From Calothrix sp. NIES-4105 (GTDB lineage Bacteria; Cyanobacteriota; Cyanobacteriia; Cyanobacteriales; Nostocaceae), in NCBI RefSeq assembly GCF_002368415.1, contig NZ_AP018290.1, forward strand, positions 1,615,470 through 1,679,469: DNA of 64,000 nucleotides, read 5' to 3'. The translations under genes and the position numbers were made by a program. Position 1 is the first letter of the stretch. Every line of letters begins with the position of its first letter. Of this stretch, positions 17,933 through 27,515 are shown in pieces. Under the pieces are notes generated by a model, which was given only the letters and a program-made list of their open reading frames with translations, was not told the origin of the DNA and searched no databases.

Positions 17933-20812
17933 ATGTTAAAATTTTTGACTTGGATAGACCTTCTGCGTTATAGAGCATTAAATCAGCCTAATCAAATAGC
18001 TTATATCTTTCTTCAAGACGGAGAAACAGAAACAGCCACACTAACTTATCAACAGTTGGATACATTCTCACGGGCGATCGCCTGCCAGCTACAGTCGCTA
18101 GGAGTTACGGGCGAACGAGCTTTGCTACTTTATCCACCAGGACTAGAATTTATTGCTGCCTTCTTCGGATGTTTATATGCTGGGGTTATAGCTGTGCCAG
18201 CTTATCCACCTCGACCAAATCAGAAAATGACTCGGTATAGAGCGATTGTGGCTTCTTCCGAGGCAAAGGTAGCGCTCACAACTGATTCCCTGTTAAAAGA
18301 TATAAAAAGTGGCTTTGCACAAGAGTCAGAATTAGCCATACTGCACACTCTCGCTACAGATAACATAACCAGTGACCAAGCGTTTAACTGGCAAGAACCG
18401 CAAATAAACAGCGACACCCTAGCTTTTCTGCAATATACTTCCGGTTCTACAGGAACACCCAAGGGAGTGATGGTGAGTCACGGCAATCTGCTGCACAATT
18501 GTGAGTACATGAGGCAAGCATTTGCACTCACGCCAGAGAGTATATCTGTATCGTGGCTACCCAGCTTCCATGATATGGGGTTGATTTTAGGTATCCTTGA
18601 ACCCTTATACACTGGTTTTCCAGAAATCCTAATGCCACCAACATCTTTTATCCAGCAACCAATTCGATGGTTACAAGCAATTTCACGCTATAGGGCAACT
18701 CATTCTGGTGGTCCAAACTTTGCCTATGAGCTTTGCACAAATAAGATTAGCCAAGAGCAATTAGAGACTCTCGATCTAAGTACTTGGCGTTGCGCTTACA
18801 ACGGCGCCGAACCTGTTCGCCAACAAACCTTGGAACAATTTGTTACGAAATTTAAGCGCTGTGGTTTTCGCTCTAACTTCTTATATCCTTGTTATGGCAT
18901 GGCTGAAGCAACTCTAATGATTTCTGGAGGGCTTGTCGATGCTCCCCCAATTTACTATCCTGTTGAGGCAGATGGATTAGAACAAAATCAGATTGTAGAA
19001 GCATCATCAAGTACCCGAAATGTGAGGCATTTAGTAGGATGTGGGCGCAAATGGCTCGATACTAAAATTGTCATTGCTGACCCAGAATCGCTAACGCAAT
19101 GCCTTCCCAATCAAGTAGGGGAAATTTGGGTATCTGGCTCTTGTGTAACTCAGGGTTATTGGAGACGACCAGAGCAGACTGAGCAAACCTTTAGGGCACA
19201 ATTACAAGACACCGGAGAAGAACCGTTTCTGCGTACTGGGGATTTGGGATTTTTGAAGAATGGCGAGTTATTTATTACCGGGCGCCAAAAGGATGTGATT
19301 ATTATTAGAGGCCGCAACCATTATCCCCAAGACATTGAACTGACGGTGCAACAGAGTCACCCAGCATTACGACCTGACTGCGGTGCTGCGTTTGCCGTAG
19401 AGGTAGATTCCGAAGAGCGATTAGTCGTGGTTCAAGAGGTGCATCGCAATTACCTGCGTCAACTGAATGTGGATGAGGTAATCGGGGCAATTTGTCAAGC
19501 AGTATCTCAGCAGCATGAACTACAAGTTTATGCGGTGTTGCTGCTCAAGACAGCAAGTATTTTAAAGACCTCCAGTGGCAAAATTCAACGCCATGCTTGC
19601 AAAAATGGATTTTTGGCAGGAAGTCTAAATGTTGTGGGATGGCGACAAAATCTTGATGGCAAGCCCCATCCCTTACCCGATAAAAACAATGGTTATGAGC
19701 AGCGTTCCCAAAAACAAACTCAAACTGAAGAAGCCATACAAGCTTGGTTAGTTGCCAAGTTATCAGATTTGCTCAAAGTTGCTCCACAGAAGATAGACGT
19801 TCAAAAGCCCTTGGCTCAGTACAGTCTAGATTCGTTGGCAATGGTACACCTTTCGGGCGAACTAGAGCAATGGCTAGGACGTAAGCTTTCTAGTACTGTG
19901 GTGTATGAGCATCCCAACATTTTAACTTTAGCTAACTACTTAGCTAACACAGCAGTTACCAATTCTAAGTTACCCTCCTACTTAGTTCCCCTTCAACCAT
20001 ATGGGACAAAGCCACCTTTCTTTTGTGTTCATCCACTTGCTGGAGTGGTCTTCCCCTATTACGAATTGGCGCGTCTCATCGGCTCAGATCAACCGTTTTA
20101 CGCGCTGCAATCAGTGGGGATTGATGGACTTGAGCAACCATTGACTAGAGTTGAAGACATGGCAGTTCGCTATATTGAGGCTTTGCGCGTAGTTCAGCCG
20201 AATGGTCCATACTTTGTAGGAGGTTGGTCTTTTGGTGCTTATGTTGCTTTGGAAATTGCCACCCAGCTTGAACAGCAGGGGCAACAGGTAGCTAAAGTAG
20301 TTTTGCTAGACACGCCGCCGCTTTCTGCTGACAAAATTACTAACCTTTTCAATCTGTTAACATTTTTCCTCACCTCGTCATTACCATACATCTGGCCATA
20401 TGTCTACGATTACTTTTATCTCCGGTTTGCTACAGATAAATCACACCAGGAAATGGACTTTTGGCGCCTGATTAGTTTTCTCAATCCAGAGTCAATCGCC
20501 AAGGTCATGCAACAGGAGTCGAGGTTGATGACGTTTCGCCAACCAATTTTACAGCGTATTATGCACGTTACCCAAGCTAACTGTGAAGCTTTAATCAACT
20601 ACAAATTAAAGTTATATCCGGGTCGAATGACTCTATTTTGTACGAACTCTCAATTTGCAAATAATGGTCAAAACCTCACTAAAGGTTGGCTCGATTTAGC
20701 TGCGCGAGGATTAGATATTTATCAGATTCTGGGTCATCATTTCACTTTATTGAAGTCGCCTCATGTTGAAGTACTAGCCCAAAAGCTTAAAGCTTGTCTT
20801 GACGAGGTTTAA
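17933..20812 (+). CDS. Fatty acyl-AMP ligase - ACP - thioesterase fusion
   Basis: 959 residues in three domains. Residues about 1-575 are a fatty acyl-AMP ligase: LLLYPPGLEFIAAFFGCLYA, AMP-binding YTSGSTGTPKGVM near 168, SWLPSFHDMGLI, RTGDLG and GRQKDVIIIRGRNHYPQDIE. Residues about 605-675 are an acyl carrier protein with phosphopantetheine serine in YSLDSLAMV. Residues about 690-955 are an α/β-hydrolase thioesterase with nucleophile GGWSFGAY near 765 and the terminal histidine in LGHHFTLLKSPHV. The protein can activate a fatty acid, load it on its own ACP and release it. Stand-alone FAAL-ACP-TE without polyketide modules is unusual. A lipase gene follows after 79 bp. Confidence 0.92.
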   Translation: MLKFLTWIDLLRYRALNQPNQIAYIFLQDGETETATLTYQQLDTFSRAIACQLQSLGVTGERALLLYPPGLEFIAAFFGCLYAGVIAVPAYPPRPNQKMTRYRAIVASSEAKVALTTDSLLKDIKSGFAQESELAILHTLATDNITSDQAFNWQEPQINSDTLAFLQYTSGSTGTPKGVMVSHGNLLHNCEYMRQAFALTPESISVSWLPSFHDMGLILGILEPLYTGFPEILMPPTSFIQQPIRWLQAISRYRATHSGGPNFAYELCTNKISQEQLETLDLSTWRCAYNGAEPVRQQTLEQFVTKFKRCGFRSNFLYPCYGMAEATLMISGGLVDAPPIYYPVEADGLEQNQIVEASSSTRNVRHLVGCGRKWLDTKIVIADPESLTQCLPNQVGEIWVSGSCVTQGYWRRPEQTEQTFRAQLQDTGEEPFLRTGDLGFLKNGELFITGRQKDVIIIRGRNHYPQDIELTVQQSHPALRPDCGAAFAVEVDSEERLVVVQEVHRNYLRQLNVDEVIGAICQAVSQQHELQVYAVLLLKTASILKTSSGKIQRHACKNGFLAGSLNVVGWRQNLDGKPHPLPDKNNGYEQRSQKQTQTEEAIQAWLVAKLSDLLKVAPQKIDVQKPLAQYSLDSLAMVHLSGELEQWLGRKLSSTVVYEHPNILTLANYLANTAVTNSKLPSYLVPLQPYGTKPPFFCVHPLAGVVFPYYELARLIGSDQPFYALQSVGIDGLEQPLTRVEDMAVRYIEALRVVQPNGPYFVGGWSFGAYVALEIATQLEQQGQQVAKVVLLDTPPLSADKITNLFNLLTFFLTSSLPYIWPYVYDYFYLRFATDKSHQEMDFWRLISFLNPESIAKVMQQESRLMTFRQPILQRIMHVTQANCEALINYKLKLYPGRMTLFCTNSQFANNGQNLTKGWLDLAARGLDIYQILGHHFTLLKSPHVEVLAQKLKACLDEV

Positions 20813-20891
20813 AGCCTTTTTACTTAAAGAATTGGATTTTATATCAGATATTTCAAGCTATAGACAAAACTATCATTAAGGTCAACGAAAC

Positions 20892-22301
20892 ATGAAAAAT
20901 ACAAGTGTACCCCAAAAGTTACAAACTGGTTTTAGCTTTGATGAAGCTATATTAATGGCAAAATTATGCAAGCAAATTTATCATATTTTTCAGCAAGACG
21001 ATGGGTGTGTCGATGACACCGAAATTGAAGGAATCTATAACGCAATGTATTGCAGTCAAGGTTGGGAATTTGCTCATAGTATTCGCAATGATGACACAAA
21101 TGTTCGTGGATTTATCCTGAAAAAAAAGGATGCTCATCTGTACACTGTAGTTTTCCGAGGTTCTATTCTTACCGACCAAGGTAATTTAGAACTTAGAGAC
21201 ATTGCCACCGATATGAAGTGGGATTTGGTTAAATACGGTAGTATGACCGACCCAAAGATTAAAGTTGTTCAAGGATTGTTTTTAGCGTTTGAGTCAGTCT
21301 CAGATGAAATAAAACTTTTCTTTAAAACTTTAGCAGGTCAGCTTAAACCAAGAGATTTTCAGCAATTGAATCAGTTGAGTCCCGAAAGACAGTTAGCTTG
21401 TGTCACAGCGATTGCTAATGCTGGATCAATTAGACTAGGAATTGATTTTGAGCAACAAGTCAAGGCACTTATCAAAGAAGCATTAGTGGATGGTGAAATT
21501 GGCAATAATGAAGAGCTAGAGCAAATTTTAGCCGTTGAACAAGATGCTTTGTTAGAACTAGAAGCTGTCACTGAACCTTTAGAAGTTTACGTAACAGGTC
21601 ATAGTTTAGGAGGAGGATTAGCCCACCTATGTGCCTTGGCTCTCCGGCGTAGCATTAAGGATTTATATTTAACCACAAAAGTATACACCATTGCAGCACC
21701 GAAAGTAGGTAATAATTCCTTTGCCAAATACTACAATCAGCAAATAGGTGAGCGGATGAGCTATCGCGTAGAAAACTGGTTTGACCCAGTTCCTAATCTA
21801 CCCCTCCCTGTTCCATTCCCTTTAAATATTTTTGCGGTAAATGGTCTGAAAATTGGGGAGCTTTATCTGGGTAACTGTGCCCCTGTTGGAGAAGCACATG
21901 GGGTGATTGGTCTGGGGTCTCAAAGCGTCTCTCTCGATTTTGGCGGCGCCTTAGAATTTTTGGGCGGCATTCCTTTTCCCCATAGTTTTGATACTTATAT
22001 TAATTTACTATCAGAAGATCAGCAACGTTGGCAACAATTTTGGAGACCCATCCAAGACATTTTGGGAGTTTTTATTAGGGGACTTCTCCAAGATCATGGT
22101 GCTGAGGTTCAGGCATATTTTCAGGAGGAAACTCAGGCCCTCAAAAGAGAACTCGATGAGATTAAGAGTGAAATCAAAGCATTAAATAACTCAAGTCAGA
22201 TAGAATCATCAGTCGATAATGGTCAAAACCCTGCGGCAGAAAATAGTATCTTGCATCAGCCCCTCTCAAATATTAGTGGAGATAATAAGCGGGGGGTGTG
22301 A
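20892..22301 (+). CDS. Class 3 lipase family protein
   Basis: 469 residues. The nucleophile elbow YVTGHSLGGGLAHLCALAL (about 234-252) is followed by VYTIAAPKVGNNSFAKYYN and VENWFDPVPNLP, the pattern of Lipase_3 enzymes. An early VVFRGS block near 86 gives the oxyanion region. No signal peptide, so probably cytosolic or membrane-peripheral. The C-terminal 70 residues are a predicted coiled coil (EEIQ-type, ALKRELDEIKSEIKALNN). It directly follows the FAAL-ACP-TE gene, and it likely acts on the same acyl product or membrane lipid, which is inference. Confidence 0.85.
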   Translation: MKNTSVPQKLQTGFSFDEAILMAKLCKQIYHIFQQDDGCVDDTEIEGIYNAMYCSQGWEFAHSIRNDDTNVRGFILKKKDAHLYTVVFRGSILTDQGNLELRDIATDMKWDLVKYGSMTDPKIKVVQGLFLAFESVSDEIKLFFKTLAGQLKPRDFQQLNQLSPERQLACVTAIANAGSIRLGIDFEQQVKALIKEALVDGEIGNNEELEQILAVEQDALLELEAVTEPLEVYVTGHSLGGGLAHLCALALRRSIKDLYLTTKVYTIAAPKVGNNSFAKYYNQQIGERMSYRVENWFDPVPNLPLPVPFPLNIFAVNGLKIGELYLGNCAPVGEAHGVIGLGSQSVSLDFGGALEFLGGIPFPHSFDTYINLLSEDQQRWQQFWRPIQDILGVFIRGLLQDHGAEVQAYFQEETQALKRELDEIKSEIKALNNSSQIESSVDNGQNPAAENSILHQPLSNISGDNKRGV

Positions 22302-22345
22302 GCTATCAGGAGAAAGAGGGATAAATACTTAACGATTCTTGCTGG

Positions 22346-22369
22346 GCAAGAGTAAAATACTACTCTTGC
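22346..22369 (+). terminator. Hairpin between lipase and hydroxylase genes
   Basis: GCAAGAGTA (22346-22354) and TACTCTTGC (22361-22369) form a perfect 9-bp stem with a 6-base loop. It lies between convergent genes; no T run follows on either strand. Confidence 0.4.
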
Positions 22370-22487
22370 TCGCTTACAATAGAAAGCCTTTGGCGATCTT
22401 CTCAAGGCTAACCTATTTCCTGTTCCCCTTTGTAATAACCTTATTCTCACAACCCTTAAGAGGATTGCTATCTCTAGAATTCATAAC

Positions 22488-23324
22488 TCAATCCAAATCA
22501 CTAGACGACTTCATCGTGTACTTCAAAGAAGCTACTGGGAACATAATTCCTAGCTTCTTTGTAGGAGGATTCAACGTGTTGAATACCCTGTCCCAAAACC
22601 CTTGAATGCCATAGTTTCCCTTAAAACAAGTGTGGTGAAGATCGTGAAAATCTGATGAAATGAAAAATATTGATAAGGAACTATGACCTTCTAGGTTGTA
22701 AGCATTGCCTATAATAGCCCAGGCACATAGTTGGGTGATATCATACCCAAATATAAAGATGAGCCAAATATCTGCAATAGTAGTAATAATATATTCAGTC
22801 AAACTCTTATGTCCAGCAACAAAACTTGAGGAGTCGGCAAACTCATGATGTTTAAGGTGTATTTTCTGCAAGAATTTTCTGTGCAATAACCAATGGAAGA
22901 CGTAAAAACAGAAATCAGCAGCAACTATTCTCATCAAGAACCATCCAAGGTTTAGAAGCAAGCTATTTCCTCTATTTACCTCTGGCACTAGATAGAGGAT
23001 AATTAATGCTGCTGTGAAACTTCTGATTTCCCCAATAATGATGTTTTTCGCAGTAAAGCAAGGAAATGGTTGTTTTTTGACTTTTTTTACCCTGGCAGTC
23101 AGTTTCTCTTTCAAAGTATCATTCTTTTTAATTACTTTTTCGATGAAAAGACCAATGCTATAAAATGAGACAGAACTAACAAGCCAGTACAACAACACCT
23201 GAATTAGAAAGTTGAGTTCGATATTGTGCAACAGCCAATAAAATATTTCCTGAAAAATTGTGCAACTAATAGCAATCTTTAGATAAAATTCAAACTCAAA
23301 ACATAAATTAAAAAATTTCTTCAT
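22488..23324 (-). CDS. Fatty acid hydroxylase / sterol desaturase family protein
   Basis: 278 residues with several membrane helices and the three histidine boxes of the non-haem di-iron membrane hydroxylases: HWLLHR (about 142-147), HLKHHE (about 155-160) and HDLHH (about 232-236), plus an extra H in GHKSLTEY. Members hydroxylate or desaturate fatty acyl chains, carotenoids or sterols. Convergent with the FAAL-lipase pair, so possibly part of the same lipid-modifying group. Substrate cannot be told. Confidence 0.85.
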   Translation of the reverse strand: MKKFFNLCFEFEFYLKIAISCTIFQEIFYWLLHNIELNFLIQVLLYWLVSSVSFYSIGLFIEKVIKKNDTLKEKLTARVKKVKKQPFPCFTAKNIIIGEIRSFTAALIILYLVPEVNRGNSLLLNLGWFLMRIVAADFCFYVFHWLLHRKFLQKIHLKHHEFADSSSFVAGHKSLTEYIITTIADIWLIFIFGYDITQLCAWAIIGNAYNLEGHSSLSIFFISSDFHDLHHTCFKGNYGIQGFWDRVFNTLNPPTKKLGIMFPVASLKYTMKSSSDLD

Positions 23325-23401
23325 TTCTATGTCCTTGTAGAAGTTATTTAATTTCCTTCACTTTTTTCACTCTTAAAAATATACTTTACTAATACTGATA
23401 A

Positions 23402-23432
23402 TACAAGGACAGTTAAGACAGTTAAGAAGACA
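23402..23432. repeat. CAAGGACAGTTAAGACAGTT repeat (inverted orientation)
   Basis: Reverse-complement copy of the TTAACTGTC tandem with the CCTTG flank, upstream of the hydroxylase start. Confidence 0.65.
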
Positions 23433-23760
23433 TAAAAAAGCTTAATATTTATTAACTATGACTTACGCATTGACAGAGTGGTGAGGTAATGTATTATTTA
23501 TAAGCAGGTGTCTATAAACAGATATCTGACAACGCTTGTCAATAGCATGAAAGTTAGAACTTCCATTAACTTAATAACTTTATTCTCTTCAAAGAATTGC
23601 AGATTTAGTCCAGCAACTTCTCTCTTTAAAAGTATGGTATCACCTAACTATAACTGCTTCATTAAGAATAATTATTAATTAACCAATCAGGAAAGTTATT
23701 AAGAATTTATCAACGGGTGTTACAAGTATAGGAACTAAGGGATAAAAATCCGACAAATAA

Positions 23761-23919
23761 CTTGTATTAGCCTCGAATAGTGAGGAACAAACAGAATTAT
23801 TACTATCTGGTTTGGTTACGAATTACAACGGCTATCTCCGAGTTAGAAATCCAATTTACCGAAGTGTTTTCAATGTTAAATCAGTGTCAAGACAGTTAGA
23901 CAATCTCCCTCTTTCTTAA
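23761..23919 (+). pseudogene. Fragment of an AAA-like domain gene (C-terminal part of the domain)
   Basis: One frame reads EEQTELLLSGLVTNYNGYLR then VRNPIYRSVFNVKSVSRQL, closely parallel to REQIELLLSGLVIKQHSFLQ and VKNRIYAEVFNIEWVKTQL of the AAA-WD40 protein encoded at 13588. Stops bound it on both sides and there is no start, so it is a relic of a second such gene. Confidence 0.75.
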
Positions 23920-24024
23920 TAGAAGCCAGGAATAATAACGCATCTCGTGTTTACAGTACGCGCTGTTTTGACTATTTACGTGTTTATATTTATTTAAGGG
24001 TGAGTGGCTATGCCGCACCTACTT

Positions 24025-24092
24025 TTAACTGTCTTAACTGTCTTCTCATTAATTTTTTAAGTGTCTTAACTGTCCTTGTACGTATATTTAAT
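24025..24092. repeat. Cluster of TTAACTGTC repeats
   Basis: TTTTAACTGTCTTAACTGTC, then TTTTTTAAGTGTCTTAACTG and TCCTTGTA. This is the last copy of the family I found; none is recognised from here to the right end. Confidence 0.7.
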
Positions 24093-24260
24093 TATTGGTA
24101 TTGTATATAAGCTCGAATGAGACAAACTTAACTAGCGATAAGTAAGGGGATTGTTTTAGTGTTATCAGAAATACCTAATGCCGCTACTAATAATAAATTA
24201 TTGATAATTACTAACAGTTACTAAATAGCAGTTCTAGATGATTTGTAAAAAATTATATCT

Positions 24261-24292
24261 TTGTAGAGACGTGATTAATCACGTCTCTACAA
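24261..24292. repeat. 32-bp palindrome, GTAGAGACGT family, copy 2
   Basis: TTGTAGAGACGTGATT followed by its exact reverse complement. The rest of 23325-24369 holds only the fragments listed separately. Confidence 0.8.
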
Positions 24293-24369
24293 TCTGGATT
24301 TTACAACTGATGCGCGGATTGCTATAGGCTATATTTATTGTTAAGTTTAAATATGTCGAAAACCCTCAT

Positions 24370-24760
24370 CTTTTAAAGCGCAGCACTAAGAATCATCTAT
24401 TTAAATAAGTGTTTGTGAAAATAATTACGATACAATCCCCGGCTAATGGTGACTCCATCTGAATTAATCTTCACCAATCCCATGCTCTCTAATTTATAAG
24501 CGAGTATAGGTTCTAGGGAAATGCTGCGCTCTGCTGTGAACACTGCTTCAAACTTTTGCCATCTTACCCTTATCCCAAGATTAAAGTAATACACAAGGAA
24601 GATAATGGGTGCAAAAAATGTCTATCAAGGTATTGATTTCGACATTAAGCATTCTTAGTATACTTGTAGTTGATTATACAAGTAATTAATCGTACTAATG
24701 GTTTGCAGCAACAGCAGTAACAATGAATGATTATTGTAAAGTAGCGCAGTGTCGCAGATC
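24370..24760 (-). pseudogene. Internally deleted second copy of the AAA-like gene and its upstream region
   Basis: 24370-24553 matches 10847-11032, the 3' end of the AAA-like gene, at about 90 % by eye, including the protein end VTISRGLYRNYFHKHLFK. It is then joined directly to sequence resembling 12802-12850 and 12940-12985 from upstream of that gene, so about 1.8 kb has been removed from the copy. Orientation is the same as the parent. It now runs into the FtsK-like relic. Confidence 0.75.
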
Positions 24761-26617
24761 GTTTATATTGTCTCCCATCCGCACGCGATAATTTAAATAC
24801 TTCTTGAATGATTTGATGCAGCTCGTAACCCCTACTGTGTAGAGAAATAATCTGAGACTTGCTTAAATCATTAAGACAAAAACTAGAAAAAGAGTCTTGT
24901 GCTTCTTGATTCACTAATGATTTAGTAATAGCTTTATTTAACCGATTGCGTAATTGTTCATTACTGGTGCCACTATTACTACTATTTAGAGTATTAAAGC
25001 TAGAAAAATCTAACCCTGAATTCCAGCAAGGGGTATCAGTATGGGCAGTCATGCAGGTGTCGAGTAATGCTTGAAAGTCAGCTTTGGCACCTAAGTATAA
25101 ACCTTGGAGACGCATAACGCCTTTAGGAGATTTATAAAGCATGTCTCCACCTCCTAATAAGCTAGCTGCACGGTCATCATCAGGATTACCTAAAATAATG
25201 CCGCTATCTTCGGGACGGGACACCATAAAAGCAATCTTACCCGAACAGTTCGACCGAATTAGAGGTTTAATTACATCCTTATCGGGGCGCTGGGTAAAAA
25301 GGAAAATATTAATTCCCGCTGCGCCCGCTTTTGCTAGCAGTTTCATTAATGCCATTTCCATAGAGTCTTTATAAGTAGTATCTGAGAGCAAGTCGAAACA
25401 TTCGTCAGTGACAGAAACGATTCGAGGTATGGGGCAGCTAGAAAACATTTGGTTGTATTCGTTAATGTTTTCAACTCCTACCCGCTTAAATTCTTGGTAG
25501 CGGAGTTCCTGTTCTGCCACCAGGTAATTGAAAATTTGCAGCGTACTAACTGCATCTTCGGCAACAGGCGCCACCTTCAGGAGGAAGTCCGTTAAAGCAA
25601 GTAAGTGAAACTAGCTTCACATCGCTAAGGGCAAGTTTGACCAAACTAGGGGGATAGCGCTTAGTAATGTTGTTCTGATTAGATACTAAATACCTTAGAT
25701 TATGCCAGTAAGGTGTGGTAAACATTCGAGTCGCACAAAGATATTTCAATATACTTACCGTCAACATCCACTCCACCAGGAATAACTATCCGGGTAATAT
25801 CAATTTCACTTGTCAGGTCAACATAATCGCAAAAACAAGCTACCTGCCTGTCAAGTCTAGGAATATCAAATACAACTGCTCCTGGTACAACAGATATCAT
25901 GGGTGGGTTTTCTAAACCCAGTTCTTCACCTAACTGCTGTACTAAGTCATTACCTAAGCCTTGAACTTTTTTAAAACTAACCCCCTTTCCTAACTTTATC
26001 TTTACTCGCTTAAAGGTTGGACCAGTCTTGGTGTCAACATAACTACAAGTAATACCAAAGTCATTTAAAGTTTCAACTAAAATGTCACCAACTTTATTTT
26101 CAAAATCTGTTTGAATTATACTAACATCATCATTAAAACTATCTGATGCTATTAAACAATTTTTTGTTACGTTTTGTAATGGCAATAATGGGACTTCGCC
26201 TGTTTTCTTAGCAACTAACTCTACCGTTTTATAAACTAATTGCTTCAAATAAATATTTTTAGTTAAATCAGCCACTTTCATTAACTCTTTATAAGATTTA
26301 ACATCTTGATAAAGTTTATATAATTCAAGTATAAAAGCATCTCGTTCGTACTTACTGATATACCTATTAATTAAAATATATTTTAAAGCTAGTTTAGAAA
26401 AAGCAAAATCTTCTAGGCTTAATTCTAACTGACAAATCTCAATTATCTGATTTTCAGCAGTACCACTAATAACTGCTTGGTAAATCACCTCAAACAGATA
26501 GTTATGGTCATAGGTCTTGATGGGACGAATAATTTTATTCCCAAAGTCTGACTCTTGAAGAAGATTCAAAACATATAGCTGCTGACTAAAGTCAAATAAA
26601 TTTTCAGCTTCTGTCAA
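24645..26617 (-). pseudogene. FtsK/SpoIIIE-type DNA translocase, broken, P-loop lost
   Basis: The gene begins with TTG at 26617, overlapping the TGA of the previous gene (TTGA). The first segment, to about 25700, carries an FtsK α-domain-like block (GPTFKRVKIKLGKGVSFKKV, GNDLVQQLGEELGLE) and ends at VYHTLLA, exactly where GxTGSGKS should follow. The P-loop is absent. Coding resumes in another frame with KRYPPSLVKLALSDVKLVSL and FNGLP, and shifts again to PVAEDAVSTLQIFNYLVAEQ, IPRIVSVTDECFDLL (Walker B) and LFTQRPDKDVIKPLIRSN, GGGDMLY. The C-terminal tail below about 24775 is foreign, from the AAA-gene copy. Two frame breaks and the missing P-loop make it inactive. Confidence 0.85.
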
Positions 26618-26901
26618 AATCTCTTGATTTGATAAACCCGCTTGTCTGAGATGCGTAATTGCTTGATAAATTTCTTCAAAAGTGCTAAAAATAACCCAAC
26701 TAATTCACCTATACAAACACCAATCAAAATTGGTTCAATTGACGAAATTTCCTGTTTCTCCTGAGTTGGAGGGATTGCTATCCAAGTTCCAATTACTGTG
26801 CCTGCAATTATTGAAAGACAATTTATACCAACTGCTAGGGTAGATGTTTTTCTCGAAGAAAGTAAACTTTCGTCGCGCAGTTGATAACAAATTGGAAGCA
26901 T
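26614..26901 (-). CDS. Small two-helix membrane protein
   Basis: 95 residues, ATG at 26901. Two hydrophobic helices (TLAVGINCLSIIAGTVIGTW and ILIGVCIGELVGLFLALL) with a basic C-terminus. It sits in a tight minus-strand operon: 8 bp after the IF2_N-like gene and overlapping the FtsK-like relic by four bases. Not recognised. Confidence 0.6.
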   Translation of the reverse strand: MLPICYQLRDESLLSSRKTSTLAVGINCLSIIAGTVIGTWIAIPPTQEKQEISSIEPILIGVCIGELVGLFLALLKKFIKQLRISDKRVYQIKRF

Positions 26902-26909
26902 TTGGTTAA

Positions 26910-27515
26910 TTATTTCTTCTGAGATTGCCCGGTTTTCGGCTGCGACAACTTCAACTGTTTCTGAGAATGCGTCGATGAACTGACTAGCAGCGGGTGACTC
27001 CCTTCCCCCCAGTTTACCTTCGCAAAAAAATCGTTATCAATGCGAGATTGAATTCGCTCCTGAGCTGAGTTGTAATCGCTGTTGTCTATATTGCTACTGC
27101 CATTAAAGACAAATTCTTCCAAGGCAAGGGTAGAAGTTTCTAACACCACTTTATGACGTAATTGTCCTAGCTGAACACCTCTGTCAGCATCGTGATAAAG
27201 CATCCCCACAAAACTATCAGGCGCCGCAATTTCTGGGTCGATGCCAAAACGCTGCTTAATATATTCACGCTTATCAAACTTGTGGGCGCCTGTTTCTGTT
27301 TCCAACTTACGGTCACGCATCTCAACTAGATGGCGCGCGGCTTCTTCCAAAGAAATACCCTCGCGCTCCGCAACCTCTTTTAATTGAACTAGCTGTCTTT
27401 CAACTGTTTCATCAACTGTATCGTTCGGTTTTAAAGGTAAACCTAATAAATTACAAGTTGAGCGTACTAGCTCAGGCGACACTTGCAACTGTTGTGCTAG
27501 CTGATTTATATGCAT
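26910..27515 (-). CDS. Protein with N-terminal IF2_N-like domain
   Basis: 201 residues. Residues 1-35 (INQLAQQLQVSPELVRSTCN, LLGLPLKPNDTVDE) match the small IF2_N helical domain of translation initiation factor IF-2, which also occurs in other cyanobacterial proteins as a DNA- or RNA-contacting module. The remainder (FDKREYIKQRFGIDPEIAAP, LRHKVVLETSTLALEEFV) is unknown to me. Overlaps the preceding gene by 10 bp. Confidence 0.6.
   Translation of the reverse strand: MHINQLAQQLQVSPELVRSTCNLLGLPLKPNDTVDETVERQLVQLKEVAEREGISLEEAARHLVEMRDRKLETETGAHKFDKREYIKQRFGIDPEIAAPDSFVGMLYHDADRGVQLGQLRHKVVLETSTLALEEFVFNGSSNIDNSDYNSAQERIQSRIDNDFFAKVNWGEGSHPLLVSSSTHSQKQLKLSQPKTGQSQKK

Noticed and set aside
22339..22605. 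88-codon + strand frame over the end of the hydroxylase gene
   Set aside because: Antisense shadow of the minus-strand gene plus the terminator hairpin; no family resemblance.
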